Below are positions 27,680 to 36,726 of a DNA stretch of 64,000 nucleotides, in pieces; positions within the stretch are counted from its first letter, which is position 1, and every line of letters begins with the position of its first letter. The stretch comes from Ensifer adhaerens (GTDB taxonomy: Bacteria; Pseudomonadota; Alphaproteobacteria; Rhizobiales; Rhizobiaceae). A program made the translations under genes and the position numbers. The notes beneath the pieces are model-generated. The model was not told the origin of the DNA and searched no databases. It saw only the letters and a program-made list of their open reading frames with translations. Location: the NCBI RefSeq assembly GCF_013283195.1, contig NZ_JABEKT010000002.1, positions 992,001 to 1,056,000 on the forward strand, given 5' to 3'.

Positions 27680-29233
27680 ATGGAAAATATCGGTCTTCTG
27701 ATCGATGGCTTCGGCCACATCCTCAGCTGGAATCACATCCTGCTGATGATGGTCGGCGTCACGCTCGGCATCCTCGTCGGCGTTCTGCCCGGCCTCGGTG
27801 CGCCAAACGGCGTTTCGCTGCTGCTTCCGCTGACCTTCTCCATGGATCCGATCTCCGCGATCATCCTGCTCTCCTGCATGTATTGGGGCGCGCTGTTCGG
27901 CGGTTCGACGACATCCATCCTGTTTAACATCCCGGGCGAGCCGTCCTCGGTAGCGACCACCTTCGACGGCTATCCGATGGCCAAGGCAGGCCAGGCGAGC
28001 CGTGCCTTGACGCTGGCTTTCGTGTCGGCCGGCATTGGTGCGCTTGCCGGCGTCGTCATGATCACGCTCCTGTCGGGCTGGGTCGCCAACTTCGCTCTGC
28101 GCTTCTCGTCGCCGGAATATTTCGCGGTCTACTTCCTCGCCTTTGCCAGCTTCATCTCGATGGGCGCGCAATCGCCGTTCAAGACCCTCGTGTCGATGAT
28201 GATGGGCTTTGCACTTGCCTCCGTCGGCATGGACACGATCTCCGGCGACCTGCGCCTGACTTTCGACATCCCGACACTGATCAAGGGCGTCAGCTTCCTG
28301 ATTGCCGTGATGGGCCTGTTCGGCATCGGCGAACTCCTGCTGACGACGGAAGAAGGCCTGCGCTTCGAAGGCATCAAGGCACGCGTCAAGCTTGCCGAAA
28401 TCGGCCGCACGCTGGTCGAAATCCCGCGCTACTGGCTGACGATCGCCCGCTCGACCATTATCGGCATCTGGATGGGCATCACGCCCGCCGGCCCGACCGC
28501 GGCCTCCTTCATGAGCTACGGCGTCGCCCGTCGCTCTGCGCGCGACAAGTCGAAGTTCGGTAAGGGCGATCCGCGCGGTATCGTCGCACCGGAAACCGCC
28601 GACCACTCGGCCGGCACCTCCGCACTGCTACCGATGTTGGCGCTCGGCGTTCCAGGCTCGGCCACGGCCGCCGTCATGATGGGCGGCCTGATGATCTGGG
28701 GTCTCACCCCCGGTCCGATGCTCTTTACCGACCGGCCTGATTTCGTCTGGGGCCTGATCGCCTCGATGTATCTCGGCAACGTCGTCGCCGTCATCTTGGT
28801 GCTTGCCACCGTACCGCTCTACGCATCGATCCTGCGCGTGCCGTTCTCGATCATCGGCCCGATCATCGTGGCCGTCATCTTCTCCGGCGCCTATCAGGTT
28901 GCCAATTCAGTCTCTGATATCTTCATGGTCATCGGCTTCGGCGTGCTCGGCTACGTCTTCAAAAAGCTTGATTATCCGCTGGCGCCGCTGGTGCTCGCCA
29001 TGGTGCTCGGCGACAAGGCCGAGGATGCCTTCCGCCAGTCGATGCTGCTGTCGAGCGGTTCGCTCAACATCTTCTGGTCGAACGCCCTGGTTTCGTCTCT
29101 GATGGCGCTTGGCCTGGCAATGCTGCTGTCGCCTGTCGTCTTCGGACTGATCGGCCTGGTTCGCAAGCGCAAGAGCGATGAGACATCGAAAGACGATGCG
29201 ACATCGCAGGGCGGCGGTAGCGCGGCGGCTTGA
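27680..29233 (+). CDS. tctA: Tripartite tricarboxylate transporter large permease (TctA family)
   Basis: A 517-aa polytopic permease with about twelve hydrophobic segments. Family motifs: Gly-Val-Leu-Pro-Gly-Leu-Gly-Ala-Pro-Asn-Gly (residues ~34-44), Tyr-Trp-Gly-Ala-Leu-Phe-Gly-Gly-Ser-Thr-Thr-Ser-Ile-Leu-Phe-Asn-Ile-Pro-Gly-Glu (~72-91) and the duplicated Leu-Gly-Val-Pro-Gly-Ser-Ala-Thr-Ala-Ala-Val in the second half. GGGAGG precedes the start. Uses an ion gradient to import the carboxylate delivered by TctC. Confidence 0.93.
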   Translation: MENIGLLIDGFGHILSWNHILLMMVGVTLGILVGVLPGLGAPNGVSLLLPLTFSMDPISAIILLSCMYWGALFGGSTTSILFNIPGEPSSVATTFDGYPMAKAGQASRALTLAFVSAGIGALAGVVMITLLSGWVANFALRFSSPEYFAVYFLAFASFISMGAQSPFKTLVSMMMGFALASVGMDTISGDLRLTFDIPTLIKGVSFLIAVMGLFGIGELLLTTEEGLRFEGIKARVKLAEIGRTLVEIPRYWLTIARSTIIGIWMGITPAGPTAASFMSYGVARRSARDKSKFGKGDPRGIVAPETADHSAGTSALLPMLALGVPGSATAAVMMGGLMIWGLTPGPMLFTDRPDFVWGLIASMYLGNVVAVILVLATVPLYASILRVPFSIIGPIIVAVIFSGAYQVANSVSDIFMVIGFGVLGYVFKKLDYPLAPLVLAMVLGDKAEDAFRQSMLLSSGSLNIFWSNALVSSLMALGLAMLLSPVVFGLIGLVRKRKSDETSKDDATSQGGGSAAA

Positions 29234-29274
29234 CGGAGCCGCCGCACCAAACTTTGAAGACTTGGGGGAACGCC

Positions 29275-30213
29275 ATGGCAAATGCGCCGCGCAAATGGAA
29301 CCGTGACACCTGGCCGATTGCGGCCGCGATGATCCAGTATCCGAACATTCTGGCCGACGGCCGCTCGGTTCAGGACCAGTCGGTCGAGGAATGGGCTCTG
29401 ACGCTGGACGACGTCGTCGATGCCGGCTTTACCGAGCTCGACCCGACCGACAGCTGGATCCGGCTTGCGGATCTGCCGCCGGCTCGGCTCGAAAGCTTCG
29501 TCAAGCTGACGCGCGATCTCGGCCTGACCATGCCGGGGATCTCCACCGCGCGCCGCAGCGTCATCGATCCTGTCCATGGCGACGAGTACCTCGCCTATGG
29601 GCACCGGGTGATCGATACGGCGGCGGCAATTGGGGCCGGTTCTGTTTCCTTCGGCTTCTTCGGTCCGTTGACCGACGCGCAGAAGAAGGTGCTGTGGTTC
29701 TGGACCGTCGATGGCGTCAAGAACCCCGATGACGCCGCCATCTGGCAGAAGGGTTTGACGCGCATTCGCGAGCTTGGCCGCCATGCGGAAGAGCTCGGCA
29801 TCGAGCTGGCGCTCGAAATGTACGAAGACACCTATATCGGCTCGGCCGACAGCGCCGTGCGCTTCGTCACCGACGTCGGCCTGTCGAATGTCGGCATCAA
29901 CGCCGACCTCGGCAACCTGATCCGCCTGCATCGTCCGGTCGAGCACTGGCAGGAGATGATGGCCAAGGTTGCGCCGTTCGCCAAATACTGGCACGTCAAG
30001 AATTACAACCGCACCGAGGACGAGACTTCGGGGTTGATCGTCACCCATCCGGCCCCGCTGGAGTTCGGCGTGATCAACTACCGGACCGCCATTCGCCTGG
30101 CGCTTTCGCACGGGTTCCAGAGCCCGTTCCTCTGCGAGCATTATGGTGGCGATGGTCTCTCCGTCAGCGCGACCAACCGGGATTACCTGAGGCGCATTCT
30201 GCCTCGCGACTAA
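29275..30213 (+). CDS. Xylose isomerase-like TIM-barrel sugar isomerase/epimerase
   Basis: A 312-aa AP-endonuclease-2/xylose isomerase-like TIM barrel. Candidate metal/active-site residues at strand ends are Glu in Leu-Ala-Leu-Glu-Met-Tyr-Glu-Asp, Asp in Gly-Ile-Asn-Ala-Asp-Leu-Gly-Asn, His in Tyr-Trp-His-Val-Lys-Asn-Tyr and Glu in Leu-Cys-Glu-His-Tyr-Gly-Gly. Such enzymes isomerise or epimerise ketoses, hydroxypyruvate or sugar acids. Start ATG 29275 follows GGGGGA. Lies between the importer and the DhaK-DhaL kinase, so it probably handles the imported compound or its phosphorylated ketose. Confidence 0.8.
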   Translation: MANAPRKWNRDTWPIAAAMIQYPNILADGRSVQDQSVEEWALTLDDVVDAGFTELDPTDSWIRLADLPPARLESFVKLTRDLGLTMPGISTARRSVIDPVHGDEYLAYGHRVIDTAAAIGAGSVSFGFFGPLTDAQKKVLWFWTVDGVKNPDDAAIWQKGLTRIRELGRHAEELGIELALEMYEDTYIGSADSAVRFVTDVGLSNVGINADLGNLIRLHRPVEHWQEMMAKVAPFAKYWHVKNYNRTEDETSGLIVTHPAPLEFGVINYRTAIRLALSHGFQSPFLCEHYGGDGLSVSATNRDYLRRILPRD

Positions 30214-30227
30214 GGGAATAAGTAGCG

Positions 30228-31946
30228 ATGACCACGATCTTTGACGCACCGGAAGATTTCGCCGTAACCGCGCTCGCCGGCTTCAGCTCCATCTATGCCC
30301 GCAATGTCCGCCTGGTGAAGGGCGGCGTCGTGCGCTCGACCAAGGTGCCGAAGGGCAAGGTCGCGGTCGTGATCGGTGGCGGCTCTGGCCACTATCCGGC
30401 CTTTGCCGGCTATGTCGGCCCGGGCTTGGCGGATGCCGCCGTTGCCGGTGATGTCTTTGCCTCGCCGTCGACTGCTGCTGTCGCACGCGTTTGCCGCCAT
30501 GCCGACCAGGGCGGCGGTGTCCTGCTCGGCTTTGGCAACTATGCCGGCGACGTGCTTAATTTCGGCGTTGCCGCCGAGCGGCTGCGCGCCGAAGGCGTCG
30601 ACGTACGCATCGTGCCGGTGACAGACGACGTTGCCAGCGCTGCCGCTGACATCGCCGCCAAGCGCCGTGGCATTGCCGGTGACCTCGTTGTCTTCAAGAT
30701 CGCGGGCGCTGCGGCCGAAGCCGGCCTGTCGCTGGACGAAGTCGAGCGGGTCAGCCGTCTTGCCAATGATCGCACCGTCTCCTTCGGTGTGGCCTTCGGC
30801 GGCTGCACGCTTCCGGGCGCGAACCACCCGCTCTTCACCGTTCCGAAGGGCGAAATGGCACTAGGCCTCGGCATCCATGGCGAGCCGGGGATCAGCGAAG
30901 AAAAGATTGTGTCTGCGACCGAGCTTGCGAAGCTGCTCGTCGGCAAGCTGCTGGCCGAACGCCCGGCCGGAACCAAGAAGGTCGCGCCGGTGCTGAACGG
31001 CCTCGGGTCGACCAAGTACGAAGAGCTTTTCGTTCTGTGGGTCTCCGTCGAGAAGGAATTGAAGGCCGCCGGCCTCGACATCGTCGATCCGGAATGCGGC
31101 GAATTCGTCACCAGCCTGGACATGCAGGGTTGCTCGCTGTCGCTGCTCTGGCTCGACGAAGAGCTTGAAACCTATTGGCGTGCGCCCTGCGATGCGCCGG
31201 TGCTCCGCAAGGGCGTGATCATCAACGCCGAGCCGGCGACCGACGTGATTTCCGACGAGGATGGCCCAGCGACCTTCGCGCCTGCCTCGCAGGCGTCGAA
31301 GGAAAGCGGCAAGTGCATTGCCCGGCTGATCGGGAAGGTCGCCGACGCCCTGAGGGAAGCTGAAGACGAACTCGGCCGCATCGATGCCGTGGCCGGCGAC
31401 GGTGATCATGGCCAGGGCATGCGCCGCGGTTCGGCGGCAGCCAGTGAGGCCGCTAACGTAGCAGTTGCAGGCGGCGCCGGCGCTGCCAGCGTGCTTGCTG
31501 CCGCAGGCGATGCCTGGGCTGACCGTGCGGGTGGAACCTCCGGTGCGATCTGGGGTCTGCTTCTTCGCTCCTGGAGCAACGCGTTTTCCGACAACGACAA
31601 GCCGTCGGATGCGGCCGTCGTCGCAGGTGCGCGGCTGGCGCTGGAAGGCGTGACCCGCCTCGGCCGCGCCCGCATCGGCGACAAGACGCTGGTCGATGCG
31701 CTCGTCCCGTTCGTTGATACGCTGGAGCGGGAATTCGGGGTCCACAAGTCGCTGATCGCGGCCTGGGAGATCGCAGCCAAAGCCGCGACTGACGCGGCCG
31801 AGGCCACCTCCAGCCTGACGCCGAAGCTCGGTCGCGCGAGACCTCTCGCCGAAAAGAGCATCGGCCATCCGGATGCGGGCGCCGTTTCGCTTGCGCTGAC
31901 TGCGCGCGTGGCTGCCGACCTTCTGAAGGAAGCCGTCGACGCCTAA
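30228..31946 (+). CDS. DhaK-DhaL fusion kinase (dihydroxyacetone/erythrulose kinase family)
   Basis: A 572-aa ATP-dependent fusion kinase. The DhaK half (residues ~1-330) has Gly-Gly-Gly-Ser-Gly-His (His55), Gly-Asn-Tyr-Ala-Gly-Asp (Asp108) and the substrate-binding His217 in Gly-Ile-His-Gly-Glu-Pro-Gly. The DhaL half (~360-570) has the Mg-binding Gly-Asp-Gly-Asp-His-Gly (residues ~390-395) and Gly-Gly-Thr-Ser-Gly-Ala. This architecture phosphorylates short ketoses such as dihydroxyacetone or erythrulose. Next to pdxA2 and a TctABC importer, its substrate may be a C4 ketose or an acid derivative. Last gene of the operon; a strong terminator follows. Confidence 0.88.
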   Translation: MTTIFDAPEDFAVTALAGFSSIYARNVRLVKGGVVRSTKVPKGKVAVVIGGGSGHYPAFAGYVGPGLADAAVAGDVFASPSTAAVARVCRHADQGGGVLLGFGNYAGDVLNFGVAAERLRAEGVDVRIVPVTDDVASAAADIAAKRRGIAGDLVVFKIAGAAAEAGLSLDEVERVSRLANDRTVSFGVAFGGCTLPGANHPLFTVPKGEMALGLGIHGEPGISEEKIVSATELAKLLVGKLLAERPAGTKKVAPVLNGLGSTKYEELFVLWVSVEKELKAAGLDIVDPECGEFVTSLDMQGCSLSLLWLDEELETYWRAPCDAPVLRKGVIINAEPATDVISDEDGPATFAPASQASKESGKCIARLIGKVADALREAEDELGRIDAVAGDGDHGQGMRRGSAAASEAANVAVAGGAGAASVLAAAGDAWADRAGGTSGAIWGLLLRSWSNAFSDNDKPSDAAVVAGARLALEGVTRLGRARIGDKTLVDALVPFVDTLEREFGVHKSLIAAWEIAAKAATDAAEATSSLTPKLGRARPLAEKSIGHPDAGAVSLALTARVAADLLKEAVDA

Positions 31947-31973
31947 AGCAAAGTCGTCCGGTCCATTCCTCGC

Positions 31974-32009
31974 AAAAAGGGCGCGGGTCCTCCCAACCGC
32001 GCCCTTTTT
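31974..32009. terminator. Bidirectional terminator between the kinase and phn operons
   Basis: AAAAAGGGCGCGG (31974-31986) and CCGCGCCCTTTTT (31997-32009) form a perfect 13-bp inverted repeat. The GC stem is bounded by T-runs in both directions, serving both convergent operons. Confidence 0.9.
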
Positions 32010-32037
32010 GTTGTCTTCGTTTCCGCGAACCGTGTCG

Positions 32038-32652
32038 TTAGGCGTAGCGCACCAGAAATTCCTCGGCCGTGAGGTCGCGGAAATCGTCGAGCGCCTTGCG
32101 CAGACGCAGGTGATCCCAATCCCACCAGGCGAGGCTGTCCATGCGCTCGCCGATGCCGTCATTGAACCGGTCACGGATGAGCTTCGCCGGCACGCCACCG
32201 ACGATCGTGTAGGGGGCGACGTCCTTGGAGACGACCGCGCCGGCGCCGATCACCGCACCATTGCCGACATTGACGCCGGGCAGAAGTGTTGCACCGTGTC
32301 CGATCCAGACATCATGGCCGATGGTCACCCGGTTTGACCGGCGCCAGGCGAAGAGATCGTGGTCGACGTCGGTATCGTCCCAATAGTTGGGCGCGCGGTA
32401 GGTGAAGTGGTGCAGCGTCGCGCGCCAGGTCGGATGGTTGGTGGCGTTGATGCGCACGGCGGCGGCGATGTTGACGAACTTGCCGACCGTCGCGCACCAG
32501 ATCGAGCCGTCCTGCATGATGTAGGAATAGTCGCCGAACTCGACCTCTTCCAGGCGCGAGCGCTCCTGGATTTCGGTGTAGCGGCCAAGCGTCGAGTTGT
32601 TGACGCTGGCTGTCGGGTGGATGAAGGGCTCGAGCCCTAGTTTCTGGCTCAT
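32038..32652 (-). CDS. Hexapeptide-repeat acyltransferase of the phosphonate operon
   Basis: A 204-aa left-handed beta-helix transferase with imperfect hexapeptides at residues ~10-75 and ~108-150 (Val-Thr-Ile-Gly-His-Asp-Val-Trp-Ile-Gly-His-Gly-Ala, Val-Gly-Asn-Gly-Ala-Val-Ile-Gly-Ala-Gly-Ala-Val-Val). It resembles the transferase-hexapeptide protein often found in C-P lyase operons, thought to modify a phosphonate or a phosphoribosyl intermediate; the acyl acceptor is not known. Its ATG overlaps the phnL stop by 4 bases, so it is the last gene of phnGHIJKL. Confidence 0.88.
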   Translation of the reverse strand: MSQKLGLEPFIHPTASVNNSTLGRYTEIQERSRLEEVEFGDYSYIMQDGSIWCATVGKFVNIAAAVRINATNHPTWRATLHHFTYRAPNYWDDTDVDHDLFAWRRSNRVTIGHDVWIGHGATLLPGVNVGNGAVIGAGAVVSKDVAPYTIVGGVPAKLIRDRFNDGIGERMDSLAWWDWDHLRLRKALDDFRDLTAEEFLVRYA

Positions 32653-33356
32653 GCGGCAGCATTTCGCGGCGAGAAGGCCGACACGTCGAGAATGCGATCG
32701 GCAACCACGTCGCGCACTTCCTCGTCGTGGAAGATGCCGATCAGGGCCGTGCCCTTGGCCTTCTTCTCGGCGATCATCTCGACCACCACCGCACGGTTCT
32801 TTGCGTCGAGCGAGGCCGTCGGCTCATCGAGCAGCAGGATCTTGTGGTCGGTGATGAAGCCGCGGGCGATGTTGACACGCTGCTGCTCGCCGCCGGAGAA
32901 GGTCGCCGGCGGCAATGACCACAGCGCCGTCGGCAGGTTGAGCTTCGACAGAAGCTCAGCGGCGCGGGCGCGGGCGTCTTCGATGGCAACACCGCGCCCC
33001 TGCAGCGGCTCGGCGACGATGTCGAGCGCCGACACCCGCGGCACGACCCGCAGGAACTGGCTGACATAGCCGAGCGTTGCGCGCCGCACCTCCAGCACGG
33101 TGCGCGGCTCGGCGGTGGCCAGGTTCACCAGCTTGCCGTCGTGCTCCATCAGGATCTGGCCTTCGTCGACGCCGTAATTGCCGTAGAGCATTTTCAGGAT
33201 CGAGCTCTTGCCGACGCCGGAGGGGCCGCCGAGCACTACGCACTCACCAGCTTTTACCGAGAAGGTGACGTTGGCGACGACGGGCAAGCGGATACCGTCG
33301 CGCAGGTGCATGGTGAAGCTCTTTGCGACTTCGGAAACTACAAGGGGCGTAGCCAT
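32649..33356 (-). CDS. phnL: C-P lyase complex ATPase-like subunit PhnL
   Basis: A 235-aa ABC-type ATPase: Walker A Gly-Pro-Ser-Gly-Val-Gly-Lys-Ser-Ser, signature Phe-Ser-Gly-Gly-Glu-Gln-Gln-Arg, Walker B Ile-Leu-Leu-Leu-Asp-Glu-Pro-Thr. In spite of the fold it is not a transporter; PhnL works with PhnGHI in forming the ribosyl phosphonate triphosphate. Three bases separate it from phnK. Confidence 0.94.
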   Translation of the reverse strand: MATPLVVSEVAKSFTMHLRDGIRLPVVANVTFSVKAGECVVLGGPSGVGKSSILKMLYGNYGVDEGQILMEHDGKLVNLATAEPRTVLEVRRATLGYVSQFLRVVPRVSALDIVAEPLQGRGVAIEDARARAAELLSKLNLPTALWSLPPATFSGGEQQRVNIARGFITDHKILLLDEPTASLDAKNRAVVVEMIAEKKAKGTALIGIFHDEEVRDVVADRILDVSAFSPRNAAA

Positions 33357-33359
33357 TGT

Positions 33360-34136
33360 TTACACCTGCAAAATGGAGGAGACGAGGAGCTGGGTATAAG
33401 GCTCGCGCGGATCGTCGAGCACGCGGTCGGTCAGGCCCTGCTCGATGACGGCGCCGTCCTTCATCACCATCATGCGATGCGACAGAAGCCGGGCGACGGC
33501 GAGATCGTGGGTGACGATGATGGCGGCAAGGCCAAGATCGTGCACGAGACCGCGCACGAGATCGAGCAGGCGCGCCTGGACCGAAACGTCGAGGCCGCCG
33601 GTCGGCTCGTCCATGAAGACGAGGCGAGGGGAGGTGACGAGATTGCGGGCAATCTGCAGGCGTTGGCGCATGCCGCCGGAGAAGGCGCGGGGCTGGTCGT
33701 CGATGCGGTCGATGCCGATCTCGACCCGTTCCAGCCAGTCGCTGGCGGCCGCACGGATGTTGCCATAGTGCCGATCACCGACCGCCATCAGCCGCTCGCC
33801 GACATTGGCGCCCGCCGAGACGGTCATCCTCAGGCCGTCGGCCGGGTTCTGGTGGACGAAGCCCCAGTCGGTGCGCATCAGGAAGCGGCGCTCGGCCTCG
33901 CCCATGCGGGCGAGATCGCGGTACTGACCGTCACGCATATGATATTCGACGATGCCCGATGTCGGCATCAGCCGGGTCGATAGGCAGGACAGAAGCGTCG
34001 TCTTGCCGGAGCCGGATTCACCGACGATCGCCAGCACTTCTCCTGGAAAAAGGTCAAAGGAGACGTTCCGGCAACCGATGCGGCTGCCGTAGAATTTCGA
34101 GACGTCGTTGACTTTGAGAAGCGGTACGGCACTCAT
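33360..34136 (-). CDS. phnK: C-P lyase complex ATPase subunit PhnK
   Basis: A 258-aa ABC-type ATPase: Walker A Gly-Glu-Ser-Gly-Ser-Gly-Lys-Thr-Thr, signature Phe-Ser-Gly-Gly-Met-Arg-Gln-Arg, Walker B Leu-Val-Phe-Met-Asp-Glu-Pro-Thr. The Arg-Thr-Asp-Trp-Gly-Phe-Val-His-Gln-Asn-Pro-Ala-Asp-Gly-Leu segment is typical of PhnK. It binds the PhnGHIJ core through PhnJ. Start overlaps the phnJ stop by 4 bases. Confidence 0.95.
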   Translation of the reverse strand: MSAVPLLKVNDVSKFYGSRIGCRNVSFDLFPGEVLAIVGESGSGKTTLLSCLSTRLMPTSGIVEYHMRDGQYRDLARMGEAERRFLMRTDWGFVHQNPADGLRMTVSAGANVGERLMAVGDRHYGNIRAAASDWLERVEIGIDRIDDQPRAFSGGMRQRLQIARNLVTSPRLVFMDEPTGGLDVSVQARLLDLVRGLVHDLGLAAIIVTHDLAVARLLSHRMMVMKDGAVIEQGLTDRVLDDPREPYTQLLVSSILQV

Positions 34137-35011
34137 TCTGCGGCTTCCTTTCGGGCAAGCATGTGTCCGGCATGGCCGCAGTCGCGGCGGTCTTCACAAT
34201 GGTCGGTGTCGGAGCAGGCGAACATGCGCCCGCCCTTGTCGTCGAGCACCACTTCGTCGAGGTAGACATTCTCGGCGCCGCAGAGCGCGCAGGGCTTGTC
34301 GAACTTCTGAACTTCGAAAGGGTGATCCTCGAAGTCGAGGCTGACGACCTCGGTATAGGGCGGAACCGCATAGATGCGCTTTTCGCGACCGGCGCCGAAA
34401 AGCTGTAGCGCCTCCGACATATGCATCTTCGGATTGTCGAACTTCGGCGTCGGTGACGGATCCATGACGTAACGCCCCTCGACCTTGACCGGATAGGCAT
34501 AGGTGGTGGCGATATGACCGTTGCGGGCGATATCTTCGTAGAGCTTCACATGCATCAAGCCGTATTCCTCGAGCGCATGCATCTTGCGGGTCTCGGTCTC
34601 GCGCGGCTCGAGGAAGCGCAAGGGTTCGGGGATCGGCACCTGGTAGACCAGCGTCTGGCCCTCGCGCAGGCCTTCCTCCGGAATGCGGTGGCGCGTCTGG
34701 ATGATCGTTGCTTCCTTCGTCTTGGTCGTCACCGCGACGTCGGCGACCTTCTGGAAGAAGGCGCGTATCGACACGGCATTGGTGGTGTCGTCGGCGCCCT
34801 GGTCGATAACCTTCAGCACGTCCTTCGGGCCGAGGATCGAGGCGGTAACCTGCACGCCGCCGGTGCCCCAGCCATAAGGCATCGGCATTTCACGCGACGC
34901 GAAGGGAACCTGGTAGCCGGGGATGGCAATCGCCTTCAGGATGGCGCGGCGGATCATCCGCTTGGTCTGTTCGTCCAGATAGGCAAAGTTGTAGGTGGCG
35001 AGGTCGGTCAT
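34133..35011 (-). CDS. phnJ: C-P lyase PhnJ, radical SAM carbon-phosphorus bond-cleaving enzyme
   Basis: A 292-aa catalytic subunit that cleaves the C-P bond of 5-phosphoribosyl-1-phosphonate. The Fe-S cysteines are Cys241, Cys244, Cys266 and Cys272 (CX2CX21CX5C), the same numbering as E. coli PhnJ. The Tyr-Gly-Trp-Gly-Thr-Gly-Gly-Val-Gln element (residues ~46-54) is also conserved. Start overlaps the phnI stop (ATGA). Confidence 0.97.
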   Translation of the reverse strand: MTDLATYNFAYLDEQTKRMIRRAILKAIAIPGYQVPFASREMPMPYGWGTGGVQVTASILGPKDVLKVIDQGADDTTNAVSIRAFFQKVADVAVTTKTKEATIIQTRHRIPEEGLREGQTLVYQVPIPEPLRFLEPRETETRKMHALEEYGLMHVKLYEDIARNGHIATTYAYPVKVEGRYVMDPSPTPKFDNPKMHMSEALQLFGAGREKRIYAVPPYTEVVSLDFEDHPFEVQKFDKPCALCGAENVYLDEVVLDDKGGRMFACSDTDHCEDRRDCGHAGHMLARKEAAE

Positions 35012-36114
35012 TCGGCGGCCTCCTTCATGCCGTCCTGGCTGCCGGTCCGGGCAGCGTCATAGTCGCGGCGCATGCGCCGGACGAGGTCTAGTTCCGCCTG
35101 GAAGTCGACGTAATGCGGCAGCTTCAGGTGCTCGACGAAACCCGTCGCCTGGACGTTGTCCGCATGCGAAATGACGAATTCCTGATCTTGTGCCGGCGCG
35201 ACAATGTCTTCGCTGAACTCGTCGGTGCGAAGTGCGCGATCGACCAGCGACATCGACATTGCCTTGCGCTCGCTCTGGCCGAAGACGAGGCCGTAGCCGC
35301 GGGTGAACTGCGGCGGCTGCTTGGCCGAGCCCATGAACTGATTGACCATCTGGCACTCCGTCACGCGGACAACGCCGAGCGAGACGGCAAAACCGAGCTC
35401 GGGCAGATCCAGTTCGACTTCCACCTCGCCGATGCGTACTTCCCCAACGAAGGGATGGGTGCGGCCGTAGCCGCGCTGGGTCGAATAGGCGAGCGCCAGC
35501 AGGAAGCCCTCGTCGCCGCGCGCAAGAGCCTGCAGGCGCAGGTCGCGGGCCATCGGAAACTCCATCGGCTCGCGCGTGAGGTCGCCCATGACATGGCCTT
35601 CCGGCATGCGGCCGTCGCCCTCGATCAGGCCCTCGCCGTCGAGAATGTCAGAGACGCGCATCACATGTTCGCCCGGTTCCTTGACGGCCGGTTCCTCGAC
35701 CGCGGCGTCATCGATCAACGAGGGATCGAGCAGGCGGTGGGTATAGTCGAAGGTCGGACCCAGCAATTGCCCGCCTGGCAGATCCTTGTAGGTGGCCGAC
35801 ACGCGGCGCTCGACTTTCATGGTTGCGGTATCGACCGGCTCGGAATAGCCGAAGCGCGGCAATGTCGTGCGGTAGGCGCGCAGGATGAAGATCGCCTCGA
35901 TCATGTCGCCGCGTGCTTGGCGCACGGCAAGCGCCGCGAGTTCCCGGTCGTATAGCGAGGCCTCGGCCATGACGCGGTCGACGGCAAGGCCAAGCTGTTC
36001 GACGACCTGCTGGATGGTGATCGACGGCAGCGTGCGGTCGCCGCGGCGGCGATCGGCAAGGAGGCGGTGGGCGTTGGCAATGGCGGCTTCGCCGCCCTTT
36101 ACAGCAACATACAT
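35008..36114 (-). CDS. phnI: C-P lyase core subunit PhnI
   Basis: A 368-aa subunit acting as nucleosidase in the C-P lyase core, coupling phosphonate to the ribose 1-position of ATP with PhnG, PhnH and PhnL. The N-terminus Met-Tyr-Val-Ala-Val-Lys-Gly-Gly-Glu-Ala-Ala-Ile and the Gln-Leu-Leu-Gly-Pro-Thr-Phe-Asp-Tyr-Thr-His-Arg-Leu-Leu segment are family hallmarks. Three bases after phnH; overlaps phnJ. Confidence 0.96.
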   Translation of the reverse strand: MYVAVKGGEAAIANAHRLLADRRRGDRTLPSITIQQVVEQLGLAVDRVMAEASLYDRELAALAVRQARGDMIEAIFILRAYRTTLPRFGYSEPVDTATMKVERRVSATYKDLPGGQLLGPTFDYTHRLLDPSLIDDAAVEEPAVKEPGEHVMRVSDILDGEGLIEGDGRMPEGHVMGDLTREPMEFPMARDLRLQALARGDEGFLLALAYSTQRGYGRTHPFVGEVRIGEVEVELDLPELGFAVSLGVVRVTECQMVNQFMGSAKQPPQFTRGYGLVFGQSERKAMSMSLVDRALRTDEFSEDIVAPAQDQEFVISHADNVQATGFVEHLKLPHYVDFQAELDLVRRMRRDYDAARTGSQDGMKEAAE

Positions 36115-36117
36115 GGG

Positions 36118-36726
36118 TTAAACCTCCTGTCGGGCAATGCGGGTGGTGCGCGGCAGGCAGAGCACGCTGTCGCCTGATGTCAGCACGAGGTCGATGCCGC
36201 GCGGGAAGATGGCGCGGTTGGCACTCCAGAAATCGAGGAAGACTTCAGGCAGGCCACGCACGGCGATGGTGACGTCATCCTTGATGCCGGGGCCACGTGC
36301 CGTGAGCGGCACGCCGCCCGAAAGCGCTTCGATCTCGATCACGAGCGTCGTCGAGCGATCCGGATATTCCTGGGTGCCGAGCGAAAACTGGTCGAAGCCG
36401 GGCACCGGTGCGCCCTTCTCGATGATGGCAAAGCGGGCATCCGTCTTGCTGTCGGTCACAGTCGCGCCGGTGTGGAACGCGATCCATTGCGGAACTGCAG
36501 ACTTGGCAAGGGCCGGCGTCAGCCAGACGGGCGTGTCGTGATCGCAAAGCGTCAGGGCGACGGCGCCGGCAGCGGCACCCATCGGTGATGGCGGAACGCT
36601 CGACGCTTCCAGGCGCATGATCTGTCCCGGACGGGCAAAGCCATCCATCAGGCTCTTGAAGACGGATTGGGCGGAAAACACCGGGTCAGCGAAGGCGCCG
36701 GCGAAGATTTGCGATTGGCTGGCCAT
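36118..36726 (-). CDS. phnH: C-P lyase core subunit PhnH
   Basis: A 202-aa core subunit of the PhnGHIJ complex. It has Phe-Arg-Ser-like N-terminal Val-Phe-Lys-Ser-Leu-Met-Asp-Gly-Phe-Ala-Arg-Pro-Gly, the Leu-Cys-Asp-His-Asp-Thr-Pro-Val-Trp-Leu segment and the Arg-Gly-Pro-Gly-Ile segment of PhnH. Start overlaps the phnG stop (TGATG). Confidence 0.95.
   Translation of the reverse strand: MASQSQIFAGAFADPVFSAQSVFKSLMDGFARPGQIMRLEASSVPPSPMGAAAGAVALTLCDHDTPVWLTPALAKSAVPQWIAFHTGATVTDSKTDARFAIIEKGAPVPGFDQFSLGTQEYPDRSTTLVIEIEALSGGVPLTARGPGIKDDVTIAVRGLPEVFLDFWSANRAIFPRGIDLVLTSGDSVLCLPRTTRIARQEV

Noticed and set aside
30861-32198. 445-codon minus-strand frame opposite the DhaK-DhaL gene
   Set aside because: Crosses the strong bidirectional terminator and is a shadow of the kinase gene.
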